64,000 nt of DNA from DAOUJW01 sp965218945 (GCA_965218945.1 OZ244718.1:2790001-2854000); one strand, 5' to 3'. Shown: positions 6,982 through 21,083, counted from the stretch's first letter. Notes: a model not told the origin generated them from the letters alone. Translations and numbers: made by a program.

Positions 6982-8439
6982 ATGATAACCCCGCGTGAGT
7001 TCCCAGGGTTCACCAACCCTGACGATGTAATCAAGTTTTGCAGCGACAACGGCATACAGATGGTGGACCTGAAGTTCACGGACGTGCCGGGCACGTTCCA
7101 GCATGTGTCCATCCCGGTGGAGGAGCTCAAGCCGGACGTGTTCGTTGAGGGCACAGGCTTCGACGGGTCAAGCATCCGCGGCTTCCAAACCATTGAGGAG
7201 AGCGACATGCTCCTGGTGCCGGACGCCACGACCGGGACGATTGACCCCTTTTTCACCGTCCCGACCCTCAGCCTGATCTGCAAGATAAAGGACCCTGAGT
7301 CGGACGCGGGCTACTCACGGGACCCGCGCTTCATCGCCCAGAAGGCGGAGCAGTTTCTGAAGTCCTCCGGCATAGGGGACCTAAGCTACTGGGGCCCAGA
7401 GTTGGAGTTCTTCATCTTCGACTCCGTGCGCTTCGACCAGAATACCCACAGCGGCTACTACCACGTGGGCTCGGACGAGGGCGTCTGGAATTCCGGAAAC
7501 GAGTTTAACGTGGACGGAAGCATCAACCGGGGATACAAGCCCAGGCTCAAGGGGGGTTACTTCCCTGCGCCTCCCATTGACACCTACCAGGACCTTCGCT
7601 CAGAAGCATCCCTAGTGATGGGAGGCTTCGGCATAACGGTGGAGAAGCACCACCACGAGGTGGCCACCGCCGGGCAGGGCGAGATCGACATGGTGTACGA
7701 CGAACTGCTCAAGATGGCTGACATGGTAATGGCGTACAAGTACGTCCTCAAGAACGTAGCATGGTCCCACGGCAAGACGGCCACCTTTATGCCCAAACCG
7801 CTCTATGGCGATAACGGAACGGGAATGCACACCCACCAGAGCCTCTGGAAGGGTGGAGAGAACCTTTTCTCCGACCCGAACGGCTATGCCGGCTTCAGCC
7901 AGATGGGGCTGTACTACACAGGCGGGCTGCTGAAGCACGCGCCGGCGTTGCTGGCCTTTGCCGCTCCCACCACCAACTCCTACCGCCGGCTGGTGCCGGG
8001 CTACGAGGCTCCCGTGAACCTGGCGTATTCCCAGCGAAACCGCAGCGCCTGCTGCCGGATTCCCATGTACTTTGGACATCCGCACGCCAAGAGGATCGAG
8101 TTCCGGTGCCCGGATCCCACCGCCAACCCGTACCTGGCCTTTGCGGCAATGCTCATGGCGGGCATCGACGGGATCATCAACCAGATTGACCCGGGCGATC
8201 CCCTGGACCAGAACCTCTACGACCTGAGTCCGGAGGAGGCGGCCAAGGTGAAGCAGGTGCCCGGCAGCCTGGGCGAGTCGCTGGACGCCCTGGAGGCGGA
8301 CCACGACTTCCTGCTTAAGGGAGACGTCTTCACGCCGGACCTGATCAGCACCTGGCTGGAGTATAAGCGAGTAAACGAGTTGGACGCCGTCAGGCTGAGG
8401 CCACATCCCTACGAGTACTTCCTGTACTTCGACGCCTAA
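6982..8439 (+). CDS. glnA: Glutamine synthetase type I, beta-like
   Basis: Makes glutamine from glutamate, ammonia and ATP; cytosolic dodecamer. Start ATG 6982 is chosen because GGAGG ends 6 bases before it; the ATG at 6976 abuts the ribosome binding site. About 485 residues. Seen: GFDGSSIRGF (latch region), MPKPLYGDNGTGMHTHQSL (catalytic loop), NRSACCRIP and RCPDPTANPYLAF. NLYDLSPEE matches the adenylylation-site loop of enterobacterial enzymes, so control by adenylylation is possible. It heads a block with a second glutamine synthetase and glutamate synthase. Confidence 0.95.
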   Translation: MITPREFPGFTNPDDVIKFCSDNGIQMVDLKFTDVPGTFQHVSIPVEELKPDVFVEGTGFDGSSIRGFQTIEESDMLLVPDATTGTIDPFFTVPTLSLICKIKDPESDAGYSRDPRFIAQKAEQFLKSSGIGDLSYWGPELEFFIFDSVRFDQNTHSGYYHVGSDEGVWNSGNEFNVDGSINRGYKPRLKGGYFPAPPIDTYQDLRSEASLVMGGFGITVEKHHHEVATAGQGEIDMVYDELLKMADMVMAYKYVLKNVAWSHGKTATFMPKPLYGDNGTGMHTHQSLWKGGENLFSDPNGYAGFSQMGLYYTGGLLKHAPALLAFAAPTTNSYRRLVPGYEAPVNLAYSQRNRSACCRIPMYFGHPHAKRIEFRCPDPTANPYLAFAAMLMAGIDGIINQIDPGDPLDQNLYDLSPEEAAKVKQVPGSLGESLDALEADHDFLLKGDVFTPDLISTWLEYKRVNELDAVRLRPHPYEYFLYFDA

Positions 8440-8449
8440 GTAATGGCTG

Positions 8450-8498
8450 AAGGGGTTAATTCGTATCAAACGGGATATGCTGTGCGACTTAACCCCTT
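8450..8498. repeat. Inverted repeat after glnA
   Basis: Arms AAGGGGTTAA (8450-8459) and TTAACCCCTT (8489-8498), a perfect 10-bp pairing with a 29-base loop, immediately after the glnA stop. No T-run follows directly, so it is a weak terminator candidate. The loop contains GTATCAAAC, whose reverse complement recurs in the dyad at 8574-8604. Confidence 0.5.
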
Positions 8499-8573
8499 AC
8501 TTATTTCTGTCGAACGGCCTTTTTCCCCTGTGCACCTTTACAAAGGCGCGCAGGAAAAGTAAAATAAACGTCT

Positions 8574-8604
8574 ATGTGTGAAGTTTGATACAAACTTCGC
8601 ACAT
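8574..8604. promoter_or_regulatory. 31-bp dyad upstream of the second glutamine synthetase
   Basis: ATGTGTGAAGTTTG (8574-8587), ATA, then CAAACTTCGCACAT (8591-8604): 14-bp arms with one G-T mismatch and a 3-base centre. It ends 36 bases before the next start codon. A DNA-binding operator for a nitrogen regulator or an RNA hairpin are both possible; the symmetry is far beyond chance. Confidence 0.55.
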
Positions 8605-8640
8605 TTGTAGTTACTTCATAAGGGTGTTACAGAGGTCTTT

Positions 8641-9990
8641 ATGGTAAGGGAAACGTCCCAGGACTTGGACCAGGCCAGAGAATACGTCCTGAAGATGGTG
8701 CGGGAGAACGACGTCAAGTTCATCCGCCTGTGGTTCACGGACATCCTTGGCGCGCTCAAGGGTTTCGCCATCACGTCCCAGGAGTTGGAAGAGGCTCTGG
8801 CTGAAGGCGTAGGATTTGACGGCGCGTCCATTCAGGGGTTTGCCCGCATGGACGAAAGCGACATGGTCGCCATGCCGGATCCCACCACCTTCCGCATACT
8901 CCCCTGGCGGCCAAGGCAGAACGCCGTCGCTCGCATGATGTGCGACATCCTGACGCCCAAATGGGAGCCCTTTGAGGGAGACCCAAGATACGTCCTCAAG
9001 CGTAACCTGGAGCGGGCCTCCCGCATGGGCTACACCTACTACGTCGGTCCGGAGTTGGAGTTCTTCTACTTCAGAAGCCCCGATGCCACAGAAGTTCTGG
9101 ACCGCGCGGGCTACTTCGACCAGACCCCCATCGACCTGTCCACGGAGCTGCGTCGGGAGACCATCCTGACCCTGGAGGAGATGGGAATAGCCGTGGAGTT
9201 CAGCCACCACGAGGCCGCCACCAGCCAGCACGAGATCGATCTGCGCTACTCGGACGCCCTCACCATGGCGGACAACGTTATGACCCACCGTCTTGTCATA
9301 AAAGAGGTGGCTATGCGCCACGGGGTGTACGCCACGTTCATGCCCAAGCCAATCTCCGGCATAAACGGCAGCGGGATGCACATTCACCAGTCCCTCTTCA
9401 AGGGTGACAAGAACGCCTTCTTTGACCCCAACGCCGCGGACCGCCTGTCGCAGATTGCCCGGCACTTCGTTGCGGGGTTGATGCACAACGCGCCCGAGAT
9501 CACCGCCGTGACAAACCAGTGGGTAAACTCCTACAAGCGGCTGATTCCGGGCTATGAGGCCCCCGTATACATCTCCTGGGCGCGCAGAAACCGGGGAGAC
9601 CTTATCCGCGTGCCCTCCTACAAGGAGGGGCGGGATGAGGCGGTGCGAATAGAGTACCGCGCCCCGGACCCAGCCTGTAATCCGTACCTGGCCTTCTCCG
9701 TAATGCTGGCAGCGGGCCTGGAGGGCATTGAGAAGGGCTACACCGCTCCCGATGCAGTGGAGGAAAACGTATACCTGATGTCGGACGAGGAGCGGGCGCA
9801 AAGGAATATTCGCACGCTGCCCGATAACCTATGGGAAGCCATCGCTCTGGCAGAACAGAGCGACCTGGTCAAGAGCGCTCTGGGCGAATTCGTATTCAAC
9901 ACGTTCATCCAGAACAAGAAGAAGGAATGGGACGAGTACAAATCTCAGGTCACCGACTACGAGATACAGAGGTACCTCCCTATTCTGTAG
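8641..9990 (+). CDS. glnA: Glutamine synthetase type I, alpha-like
   Basis: 449 residues, the length of Bacillus-type enzymes. Motifs: GFDGASIQGFARMDESDM, MPKPISGINGSGMHIHQSL, NRGDLIRVPSY, EYRAPDPACNPYLAFSVML. The region matching the adenylylation loop reads ENVYLMSDEER, as in alpha enzymes that are controlled by feedback and regulator binding. The Arg of GFAR aligns with the Bacillus feedback-inhibition Arg62 (family knowledge). GAGG lies 5 bases before ATG. Having both subtypes in tandem suggests use under different nitrogen supply. Confidence 0.93.
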   Translation: MVRETSQDLDQAREYVLKMVRENDVKFIRLWFTDILGALKGFAITSQELEEALAEGVGFDGASIQGFARMDESDMVAMPDPTTFRILPWRPRQNAVARMMCDILTPKWEPFEGDPRYVLKRNLERASRMGYTYYVGPELEFFYFRSPDATEVLDRAGYFDQTPIDLSTELRRETILTLEEMGIAVEFSHHEAATSQHEIDLRYSDALTMADNVMTHRLVIKEVAMRHGVYATFMPKPISGINGSGMHIHQSLFKGDKNAFFDPNAADRLSQIARHFVAGLMHNAPEITAVTNQWVNSYKRLIPGYEAPVYISWARRNRGDLIRVPSYKEGRDEAVRIEYRAPDPACNPYLAFSVMLAAGLEGIEKGYTAPDAVEENVYLMSDEERAQRNIRTLPDNLWEAIALAEQSDLVKSALGEFVFNTFIQNKKKEWDEYKSQVTDYEIQRYLPIL

Positions 9991-10022
9991 GTGCAGGAGT
10001 TTACTCAGAGGAGAAGCTACCG

Positions 10023-14550
<4,528 letters not shown>

Positions 14551-14558
<8 letters not shown>

Positions 14559-16002
14559 ACCAACCGGATTCATGGAGTTTTCACGGAAGCCTCCCCCGAG
14601 GCGCTCCGTTCAGGACCGCCTGAAGGACTCCCGCGAATTCTACCTTGAGTGGGCCGAACAGGACGTCCGCGACCAGGGCGCGCGCTGCATGAACTGCGCC
14701 GTGCCCTTCTGTCACACCGGCTGCCCCTTGGGGAACCTCATTCCCGAGTGGAACGACCTTGTGTACAAGGGCGAGTGGAAAAGCGCGCTGGCAAGGCTTC
14801 ACGCCACCAACAACTTCCCTGAGTTCACTGGGCGCATCTGCCCGGCGCCCTGCGAGCCGGCCTGCGTCCTCTCCATCAACGAGGACCCGGTTACAATCGA
14901 GTACATTGAGAAGGCGATTGCGGACCGCGGGTTCCAGGAGGGGTGGATAACGCCTCAGCCGCCTGCCAGCCGCACGGGCAAGCGCGTGGCCGTAGTCGGC
15001 TCAGGGCCGGCGGGCATGGCCGCGGCTCAGCAGTTGAACCGCGCCGGCCACCTCGTCACCCTCTTCGAGCGCGACGAGTACATCGGCGGCCTCCTGCGAC
15101 TGGGCATACCCGACTTCAAGATGGAGAAGCACGTCGTACAGCGCCGTGCGGACATCATGGCCGAGGAGGGCATAACCTTCGAGACCGGCGTCAACGTCGG
15201 CTTCGATATTACGGCCGCTGATCTGCAACGAGACTTCGACGCCGTCTGCCTCACCATCGGCGCATGTGAAGCCAGGGAGCTTCCCGTGCCTGGCCGCGAC
15301 CTGGACGGCATTCACCTGGCTATGGAGTACCTCACCCAGCAGAACCGCCGCATTGCGGGCCAGCCCATCAACCCGCAGGACACCATCACCGCCGAGGGCA
15401 AGCGGGTCATCATCCTCGGAGGCGGTGATACTGGAGCCGACTGCCTTGGCACGGCCCATCGACAGGGCGCGGAGGTGGTCTACCAGCTTGAGCTTCTCCC
15501 AGAGCCGCCGGAATATCGACGAGCAAATAACCCCTGGCCCCAGTGGCCCATCATCCTCAGGACGTCGCCCGCCCACGAGGAGGGGGGAATCCGAGACTAC
15601 AACGTCCTGACCAAGAGCTTCTCCGGCAGCAACGGCAAGGTGGAGCAGCTCAACGCCGTCCGCATCGACTGGGGACCGCCCGACGCGTCGGGACGACCCA
15701 CGATGATAGAGGTGGAAGACAGCGAGTTCTCTATCGGTGTTGACCTGGTGCTGCTGGCGATGGGGTTCATCCACGCGGAGCACCCGGGTATCGTTGCCGA
15801 CCTGGGCGTAGACCTGGACGGCCGCGGCAACATTGTCACCAACGCCGACAGGATGGCCAGCGTGCCCGGCGTCTTCGCCGCCGGCGACTCCGTCCGCGGC
15901 GCTTCACTCGTGGTGTGGGCCATAGCCGAAGGTCGCCAGGCGGCCCACGGCATCGATAAGTACCTCATGGGCCACAGCAGTCTGCCAAGCGTGCGCGTTT
16001 AG
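14551..16002 (+). CDS. gltD: Glutamate synthase small (beta) subunit
   Basis: Delivers electrons from NADPH via FAD and 4Fe-4S clusters to GltB. About 483 residues from GTG 14551, which overlaps the gltB stop; longer upstream frames lie inside gltB. Two N-terminal cysteine clusters (CMNCAVPFCHTGCPLGN and CPAPCEPACVL), an FAD fold (VAVVGSGPAGMAAAQ) near residue 150 and an NADPH fold (VIILGGGDTGADCLG) near 290 are all intact. Coupled to gltB. Confidence 0.97.
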
Positions 16003-16010
16003 GGACGTCA

Positions 16011-16790
16011 ATGACTCGGACTGCTCCTCTGCTCTTGGTGACGCTGTGCTGTATCGCAGTCGCCCTGTTGGTGGCATGTACCGAAGCTGCGCCCACACTA
16101 AATGTGACGCCCAGCCCCAACTCTGCACAAGTTCCACTGGAAACCCTGAAGAACACCGAAGCTGCAACAGCGAAGGTATCAACTTACAGATACACAATGG
16201 ATGCCTGGCAGACTCCACAAGTAGAGGGCGATACCGACCATAAGACCTTTACAGAATTCACTGTAGTGGTCGGCGAAGGTATGCACGTCATTACGCGAGT
16301 GGAGGGGAGCGATTACCAAGAATCCTTATTGCTTGACGGCGTTCAGCACTTCCGCAATGGGCCGAACGAAGCCTGGCAATCCAGTTACTCCAGTTTCGAT
16401 CCTAGCACGATGCCGATGCTGGAACCTCGCGAGGATTTCAACTTGTACAGCGATTTGATTGACGTTCGCGTGCTGGGAGAGGAGCAAGTAAACGGAGTTC
16501 CAACCACCAAAATTCAAGGCAACATCGATATGCAATCCAAAGTAGAGAAGATTTGGGGAAACCCTGAGACTCAGAGTCCTGAGTTAAGTGCAAGCTCAGC
16601 AGAGCCACGAGGCCAATTTCTAGCTGGATCTGAAGAGTTCACGGGTTGGGTCGGAATCAACGACGGTCTACTCCATGCCTATGAGCTTCGTGGGTCCTAT
16701 CCGGCCTTCGGCGAACTGCTGCAATTCGAGTACTCGCTACGGACAGAGTACTTTGATTTTAATGAACCCCTTGTTCTTCCAACGCCGTAA
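16011..16790 (+). CDS. LppX/LprG-like lipoprotein, function unknown
   Basis: 259 residues. Signal peptide with lipobox LLVAC (Cys23), then a Thr/Pro linker. The body (STYRYTMDAWQ, LLLDGVQHFRNGPNEAWQ, NGVPTTKIQG, GWVGINDGLLHAYELRG) has the half-barrel strand pattern of LolA/LppX-like lipid-carrier proteins. That fold assignment is by appearance only. It starts 8 bases after gltD but is lower in GC than its neighbours and probably unrelated to nitrogen metabolism. It converges on the next gene. Confidence 0.72.
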   Translation: MTRTAPLLLVTLCCIAVALLVACTEAAPTLNVTPSPNSAQVPLETLKNTEAATAKVSTYRYTMDAWQTPQVEGDTDHKTFTEFTVVVGEGMHVITRVEGSDYQESLLLDGVQHFRNGPNEAWQSSYSSFDPSTMPMLEPREDFNLYSDLIDVRVLGEEQVNGVPTTKIQGNIDMQSKVEKIWGNPETQSPELSASSAEPRGQFLAGSEEFTGWVGINDGLLHAYELRGSYPAFGELLQFEYSLRTEYFDFNEPLVLPTP

Positions 16791-16824
16791 CCATTGAAGT
16801 CACTGCCGTCACCATAGCCTCCAC

Positions 16825-18024
16825 CTACCACGCCTCCTGAAGGAACCGCGTCAGCTCTGCTGCGTCGGTGATGCGGCGTGAGGCCTCGCCGAAGGATGGC
16901 TGGGCAGCGTCGTCAAGGGCAATGGCCTCCAGGTCGGCTTCCGGCACATCCAGGTCGCGTATGCGCGACGCAACGCCTATGGAGCGGAGGAAGCTGTCGA
17001 CCGCCTGTGTAGCCTCCTCGGCGGCCTCGGCGTCGGACATACCGCTCGTCCTGACGCCCATGAGGTCAGCCAGTCGCGCCTGTCCCTCCAGCACAACCTC
17101 CCGGTTGTGGCGCATCGACGTCGTCAGCAGCACCGAGTTGGAAGCGCCCTGTCCAACGTGGGAGTAGCGATACCGTATCTGGCGGTCAAGGGTGGTGCCT
17201 GCGCCCCGTCCTCCGCCTGAGGGCGCATCGGCTGCGCGGTTGGAGATTATCGCTGCCGCGCCCAGCTGGATGCGAGGCTCCGGGTCGTCCGGGTTGGACA
17301 CCAGCCTGGGCAGGTACTCCAGCGAAAGCTCCAGGGCCTGCCGCAGGTCCGCGTAGGCGAAGGGGTTCAGTCCCGGGGACTGGAGCCCGCCCACGACGGC
17401 GGTGAAGGTGTTGGTGGCCGTGTCCAGGAACAGGGGCAGGGGAGCGGTAAGCAGCGCCTCGCCGTCCAGAATGATACAGGTTGGGCGCGCCTTGGGATCG
17501 AACAGCTCCAGCCGGTACGGGGGCTTGTCGTCCATAACGGCGGCCCCTCCGCGATTTGCGCCGTTGGTGGGCGTGGTGAGCACCAGGATGTTGGGGATTT
17601 TGGGCTGCAGGAGACGGGGGCTGACCGGCGGCTGCCCCAGAGGGTACTTGGTGCACAGCTCCTGGGGAGTTCCGTCCTCGGCCATCAGGATAGTAATGGC
17701 GCGGGCGGTGACCACTGCGCTACCGCCACCGACAGCGACAATCACATCCGCCTCCGCGGCCTTGGCAGCCTCGACCCCGGCCATGACAAGGGGAATGGGT
17801 GACTCCCTTTTTGCGCCGTCGAAGGAGCCGGCGTACAGATCGCCCAGCGCCTCCCTGGTACGCTCCAGCAGGTTTGTGGTGCGGGCGACGGTCTCGCTGC
17901 ACACGACAAAGGCGCGGGTCGTCTCCAGCCTCTGCGCCTCCCTGTACAGGTTGGACAGCGCATCTACGCCTGCGTAGAGCCGGGCGGCCGGGCTGAGGTA
18001 TCGAAAGGACGCGGTCAGGTCCAT
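16825..18024 (-). CDS. Iron-alcohol-dehydrogenase-like protein with altered metal site
   Basis: 399 residues with the Fe-ADH/maleylacetate reductase layout: cofactor motif VGGGSAVVTARA near 95-107 and an all-helical C-terminal half. Metal ligands are eroded. The usual DxxxH reads LDTATN (His to Asn), SHVGQG keeps one His, and the next canonical His is absent. It may use no iron or have another activity. It lies 21 bases downstream of a CoA transferase in the same direction, so it is probably the last gene of the CoA-transferase operon. Confidence 0.72.
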   Translation of the reverse strand: MDLTASFRYLSPAARLYAGVDALSNLYREAQRLETTRAFVVCSETVARTTNLLERTREALGDLYAGSFDGAKRESPIPLVMAGVEAAKAAEADVIVAVGGGSAVVTARAITILMAEDGTPQELCTKYPLGQPPVSPRLLQPKIPNILVLTTPTNGANRGGAAVMDDKPPYRLELFDPKARPTCIILDGEALLTAPLPLFLDTATNTFTAVVGGLQSPGLNPFAYADLRQALELSLEYLPRLVSNPDDPEPRIQLGAAAIISNRAADAPSGGGRGAGTTLDRQIRYRYSHVGQGASNSVLLTTSMRHNREVVLEGQARLADLMGVRTSGMSDAEAAEEATQAVDSFLRSIGVASRIRDLDVPEADLEAIALDDAAQPSFGEASRRITDAAELTRFLQEAW

Positions 18025-18045
18025 TGCTGCTCTCCTTCTGCGTAC

Positions 18046-19359
18046 CTACGGAACGTCCGGCATCATGTCCATGCCAATGTGTCCCTCCGCCTCCAGCCGG
18101 GCGTACTCCTCGTCAGAGACGCCCAGTATCTCCTTGTAGACGTAGGGGTTGTGCTCACCCAGGAGTGGCGCAGCCTCCCGCAGCCGGTTGGGTGTCTTGG
18201 ACATCAGCCAGCCCGGGCCGTGGTACTGCAAAGTCCCTACCTCCTCGTGGTCCAGGGACTGGTAGAACTCCCTGTCGACCATCTGCGGGTCCTCCAGTAT
18301 CTCCAGGTCGTCCAGCACAGGCCCAGAGGGCACTCCCGCCTCCTGGAGGGTGTCGAAGACCTCACGAGGCTCCAACTGGCTTGTCCACTCGTTGATGATG
18401 GGGTCGAGGTCATCCTGGTTGTTCCAGCGGGTAGCAGCGTCGGCGAAGCGGGGGTCGGCGGCGAGCTCAGGCCTGCCAATCGCCCTGCAAAGGCTCTCCC
18501 ACTCCTCGTCGCTGCCGACAGCGATGGTCGCCCACTTCTCCTCGCCCTTGCACCGGTATGCGCCGTGAGGGGCCATGTGGTAGTCGCGGTTGCCGAGGGT
18601 GCCGCGCACCCGGCCGTTCATGTTGTAGTCCATGATGGGGTCCGCCATGACGGGAATGAAGTTCTCCGACAGGCACATCTCCACCATCTGCCCCTTGCCC
18701 GTACGGTCGCGGTACCAGAGAGCCGAAAGCACAGCGAAGGCGGCCGAGGTCCCCGCCGCGGCGTCCGCGGCCACGGTGTCGCCGCGCTGGGACGGGTCCA
18801 CGTCCGGGTAGCCCTTGATGTGGTGGTGGCCGACAACGCCGTCGACGTGCAGCCCCAGGCACCTGTAGTTTGAGTACGGCCCGGTCAGCCCGAACGCGGG
18901 CATACGAATCATGACGATGTCGGGTTTCAGCTCCTTCAGCCACTCGTAGCTGATGCCAAGCCTGTCCACGGTCTCCGGCACGTTGTTCTCGATGAAGACG
19001 TCCGCCGTACTAACCAGCTTGCCGAGAATCTCCCTGCCCTCCGGCCTCAACAGGTCAACCGTCATGCTCTTCCTGCTCCTGAGAGTGGCGGTGAACTGGG
19101 TGAACCTGTTCCACGGTCGGGGGCCGGCTTCCCAGTTGGGGAAGACCATCCCGGGCGCGTTGGAAGCCCTCGCCTGGTCCACCAGCGACTGAGAGACTTT
19201 GGCGTATGCGCCGCGCGTCCCGGGCCTCATGGTCTGCAGGGTCTCCAGACGGATGACCTCGGCGCCCCAGTCGCCCAGGAACTGCGTGGAGTAGGGCCCC
19301 GCGGCAATCTGGGTCAGTTCGATGATGCGTATGCCATCCAGAGGAAGCTCAGCCATCAC
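18046..19359 (-). CDS. Family III CoA transferase (CaiB/BaiF)
   Basis: 437 residues; moves CoA between acyl-CoA and a free acid. N-terminal IRIIELTQIAAGPYSTQFLGDWGAEVIRLE is the family signature, followed by SRKSMTVDLLRPEGREIL, DVFIENNVPETVDRLG and AFGLTGPY. GDTVAADAAAGTSAAFAVLSAL matches the conserved middle segment. About 30 residues are inserted after the first signature relative to typical members. Substrate unknown. It is followed by the Fe-ADH-like gene and preceded, across a repeat, by a second CoA transferase. Confidence 0.9.
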   Translation of the reverse strand: MMAELPLDGIRIIELTQIAAGPYSTQFLGDWGAEVIRLETLQTMRPGTRGAYAKVSQSLVDQARASNAPGMVFPNWEAGPRPWNRFTQFTATLRSRKSMTVDLLRPEGREILGKLVSTADVFIENNVPETVDRLGISYEWLKELKPDIVMIRMPAFGLTGPYSNYRCLGLHVDGVVGHHHIKGYPDVDPSQRGDTVAADAAAGTSAAFAVLSALWYRDRTGKGQMVEMCLSENFIPVMADPIMDYNMNGRVRGTLGNRDYHMAPHGAYRCKGEEKWATIAVGSDEEWESLCRAIGRPELAADPRFADAATRWNNQDDLDPIINEWTSQLEPREVFDTLQEAGVPSGPVLDDLEILEDPQMVDREFYQSLDHEEVGTLQYHGPGWLMSKTPNRLREAAPLLGEHNPYVYKEILGVSDEEYARLEAEGHIGMDMMPDVP

Positions 19360-19444
19360 TCCAGTCCTCCCTTCACGATGTTGAGACGATTGCGTAATTC
19401 AGGTGTCTCGCCCAAAAAACACTGAGGTCTCCATTCCTGCGGAA

Positions 19445-19661
19445 GGAGATCTTTGAATAATTTAGGCGTCATCCCGCAAGAATTGCCCTCACCGTCATTC
19501 CTGCAGAAGCAGGAATCTAAAAACGCTGTCTGCAAGGCTGCGATGTCTTGGAAGAAGGGCTTTAGATTCCCGTCCCCGTATCGGAGTACGGGGCAAGCTT
19601 CACGGGAATGACAGAGAAGATAGTCTCTTCTAGTAGATACACCGGAGTTTTGCAAAGACCT
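19445..19661. repeat. Miniature repeat element, copy 1
   Basis: About 217 bases between the two CoA transferase genes. Ends: GGAGATCTTTGAATAA (19445-19460) and TTTTGCAAAGACCT (19648-19661), imperfect inverted repeats. It contains smaller palindromes (ATTCCTGCAGAAGCAGGAAT) and CCCCGTATCGGAGTACGGGG. The body is nearly identical to the element at 38650-39010. The right end touches the stop codon of the upstream gene. Non-coding. Confidence 0.75.
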
Positions 19662-20875
19662 CATATCACCCCCTGTCCGGACAGCCGCGCAAGCTCCTCC
19701 GGGGCGTACCCCAGGGCGTCACAGTACACCTCGCGGTTGTGCTCTCCAAGCTGAGGCGCCGGCCTCCGAAGCTGCCAGGGCGTCTCTCCCATGATAATTG
19801 GCCGTCCAGGGTACTCGAATTTGCCGGCCACCGGGTGGTCGATCTCCACCCACATGCCCCGGTCCCTGAAGTGGTCGTCCGCCAGCAGGTCCGCAGAGGT
19901 GAAGATAGCGCCGGAGATGATGTGGTGCTCCTGGGCCCTGGCCCACGCCTCCCGCATGGTGTGTTGCATCGTCCAGGGGAGCATGATGCCCTCGTTGAAG
20001 GCGACGACGTTCTCCGGCCTAAGCTGGGCCTCTCGTGTGGCGAAGCGTGGGTCGTCTACAAGCTCCGGCCTACCGAGCATGGCAAGGGCCTGGGGAAAGC
20101 GCGCGCCGCCCGCGCCGAGGACGATGTAGCCGTCCTTACACGGGAAGGTGCCGGAAGCGATGGTGGAGCCGGGCTCCCGCCTGGGCCGCACCTGGTTTAT
20201 GAACTGTGCCGCAATGATGTCCGGGGAGCGGCCGTCCCTGCTGTGGGCCGCCGTCTCAAAGATGGATATGTCGACGTGCTCGCCGTCGCCGCCCCTCCTG
20301 CGCCTGGCGAAGAGGCCGGTCATAGCGGCCAGCGCGCCTATGAGACCGGCTTGGTGGAGCACAACGTTGGCGCCGTACTTGACAGGCTCCCTTCCGGGCA
20401 GCCCACGAGAGTGCATCGCTCCGCCCATGCCGTACAGCACCATCTCGCTCGCCTTGTAGTCGCGGTAAGGCCCCGTCTGCCCGAAGTTGGAGATCGACAC
20501 CATAACCAGTCCGGGGTTCGCCTCAGCCAGGCTCTCGTAGGAGAGGCCGAGGGAAGACATCACGCGAGGCGAGAAGCTCTCCACCAGCACGTCCGTCTGA
20601 CTCACCAACTCCGTCAGCATCCGTTTGCCCACGGAGGTCTTCAGGTCCAGGGTTACGCCGCGCTTGTTAATGTTGAGCATCAGGAAGAGGCCGCTCTTCT
20701 CCGGGTGTGGAGAGTCGCCGGGGAAGGGCCCCAGCCTGCGAGCGAAATCGCCTCCGTCAGGACACTCAACCTTGACCACGTCCGCGCCGTAGTCGGCCAG
20801 CATCTTTGTGCAGTAGGGGCCGGCTATGCCGTGGGTGAGGTCCAGCACTCTTATGTCCGACAGCGCCATATCCAT
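19661..20875 (-). CDS. Family III CoA transferase (CaiB/BaiF)
   Basis: About 404 residues from ATG 20875, chosen because GGAGGTG precedes it by 5-6 bases; an upstream in-frame ATG at 20896 lies before the ribosome binding site. Signature IRVLDLTHGIAGPYCTKMLADYGADVVKVE, then NKRGVTLDLKT, DVLVESFSPRVMSSLGLSYE and NFGQTGPY. Standard length. Together with the other CoA transferase, the thiolase-like protein and DUF35 protein it suggests processing of a CoA-activated carboxylic acid. Confidence 0.92.
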   Translation of the reverse strand: MDMALSDIRVLDLTHGIAGPYCTKMLADYGADVVKVECPDGGDFARRLGPFPGDSPHPEKSGLFLMLNINKRGVTLDLKTSVGKRMLTELVSQTDVLVESFSPRVMSSLGLSYESLAEANPGLVMVSISNFGQTGPYRDYKASEMVLYGMGGAMHSRGLPGREPVKYGANVVLHQAGLIGALAAMTGLFARRRRGGDGEHVDISIFETAAHSRDGRSPDIIAAQFINQVRPRREPGSTIASGTFPCKDGYIVLGAGGARFPQALAMLGRPELVDDPRFATREAQLRPENVVAFNEGIMLPWTMQHTMREAWARAQEHHIISGAIFTSADLLADDHFRDRGMWVEIDHPVAGKFEYPGRPIIMGETPWQLRRPAPQLGEHNREVYCDALGYAPEELARLSGQGVI

Positions 20876-20900
20876 AGCGACACCTCCGCCTTTCATTTGC

Positions 20901-21052
20901 CGTCATTCCCGCCCCCGTATCGGGGTACGGGGCAGGCTACGAGCGGGAATCTAAGGCATTGCACCAAGTCTACGCAGGCTTTAGATTCCTGCTTTCGCAG
21001 GAATGACATAAAGGCGCTTCTTTGGGGTGACCCCTGTGTTATGCAAAGGTCT
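20901..21052. repeat. Palindromic repeat element between CoA transferase and DUF35 genes
   Basis: Contains CCCCGTATCGGGGTACGGGG followed by a GAGCGGGAATC arm pairing with GTCATTCCCGC, a second palindrome ATTCCTGCTTTCGCAGGAAT, and ends in TTATGCAAAGGTCT (21039-21052), the same terminal motif as the other elements. Non-coding and probably related to copies at 19445 and 38650. Confidence 0.7.
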
Positions 21053-21083
21053 GTTCGGAGCGGGAATGGCCGGAGTCCTGCCT

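Noticed and set aside
8450..8498. Intrinsic terminator of glnA
   Set aside because: The loop is 29 bases long and no T-run follows, so it is listed as an inverted repeat only.
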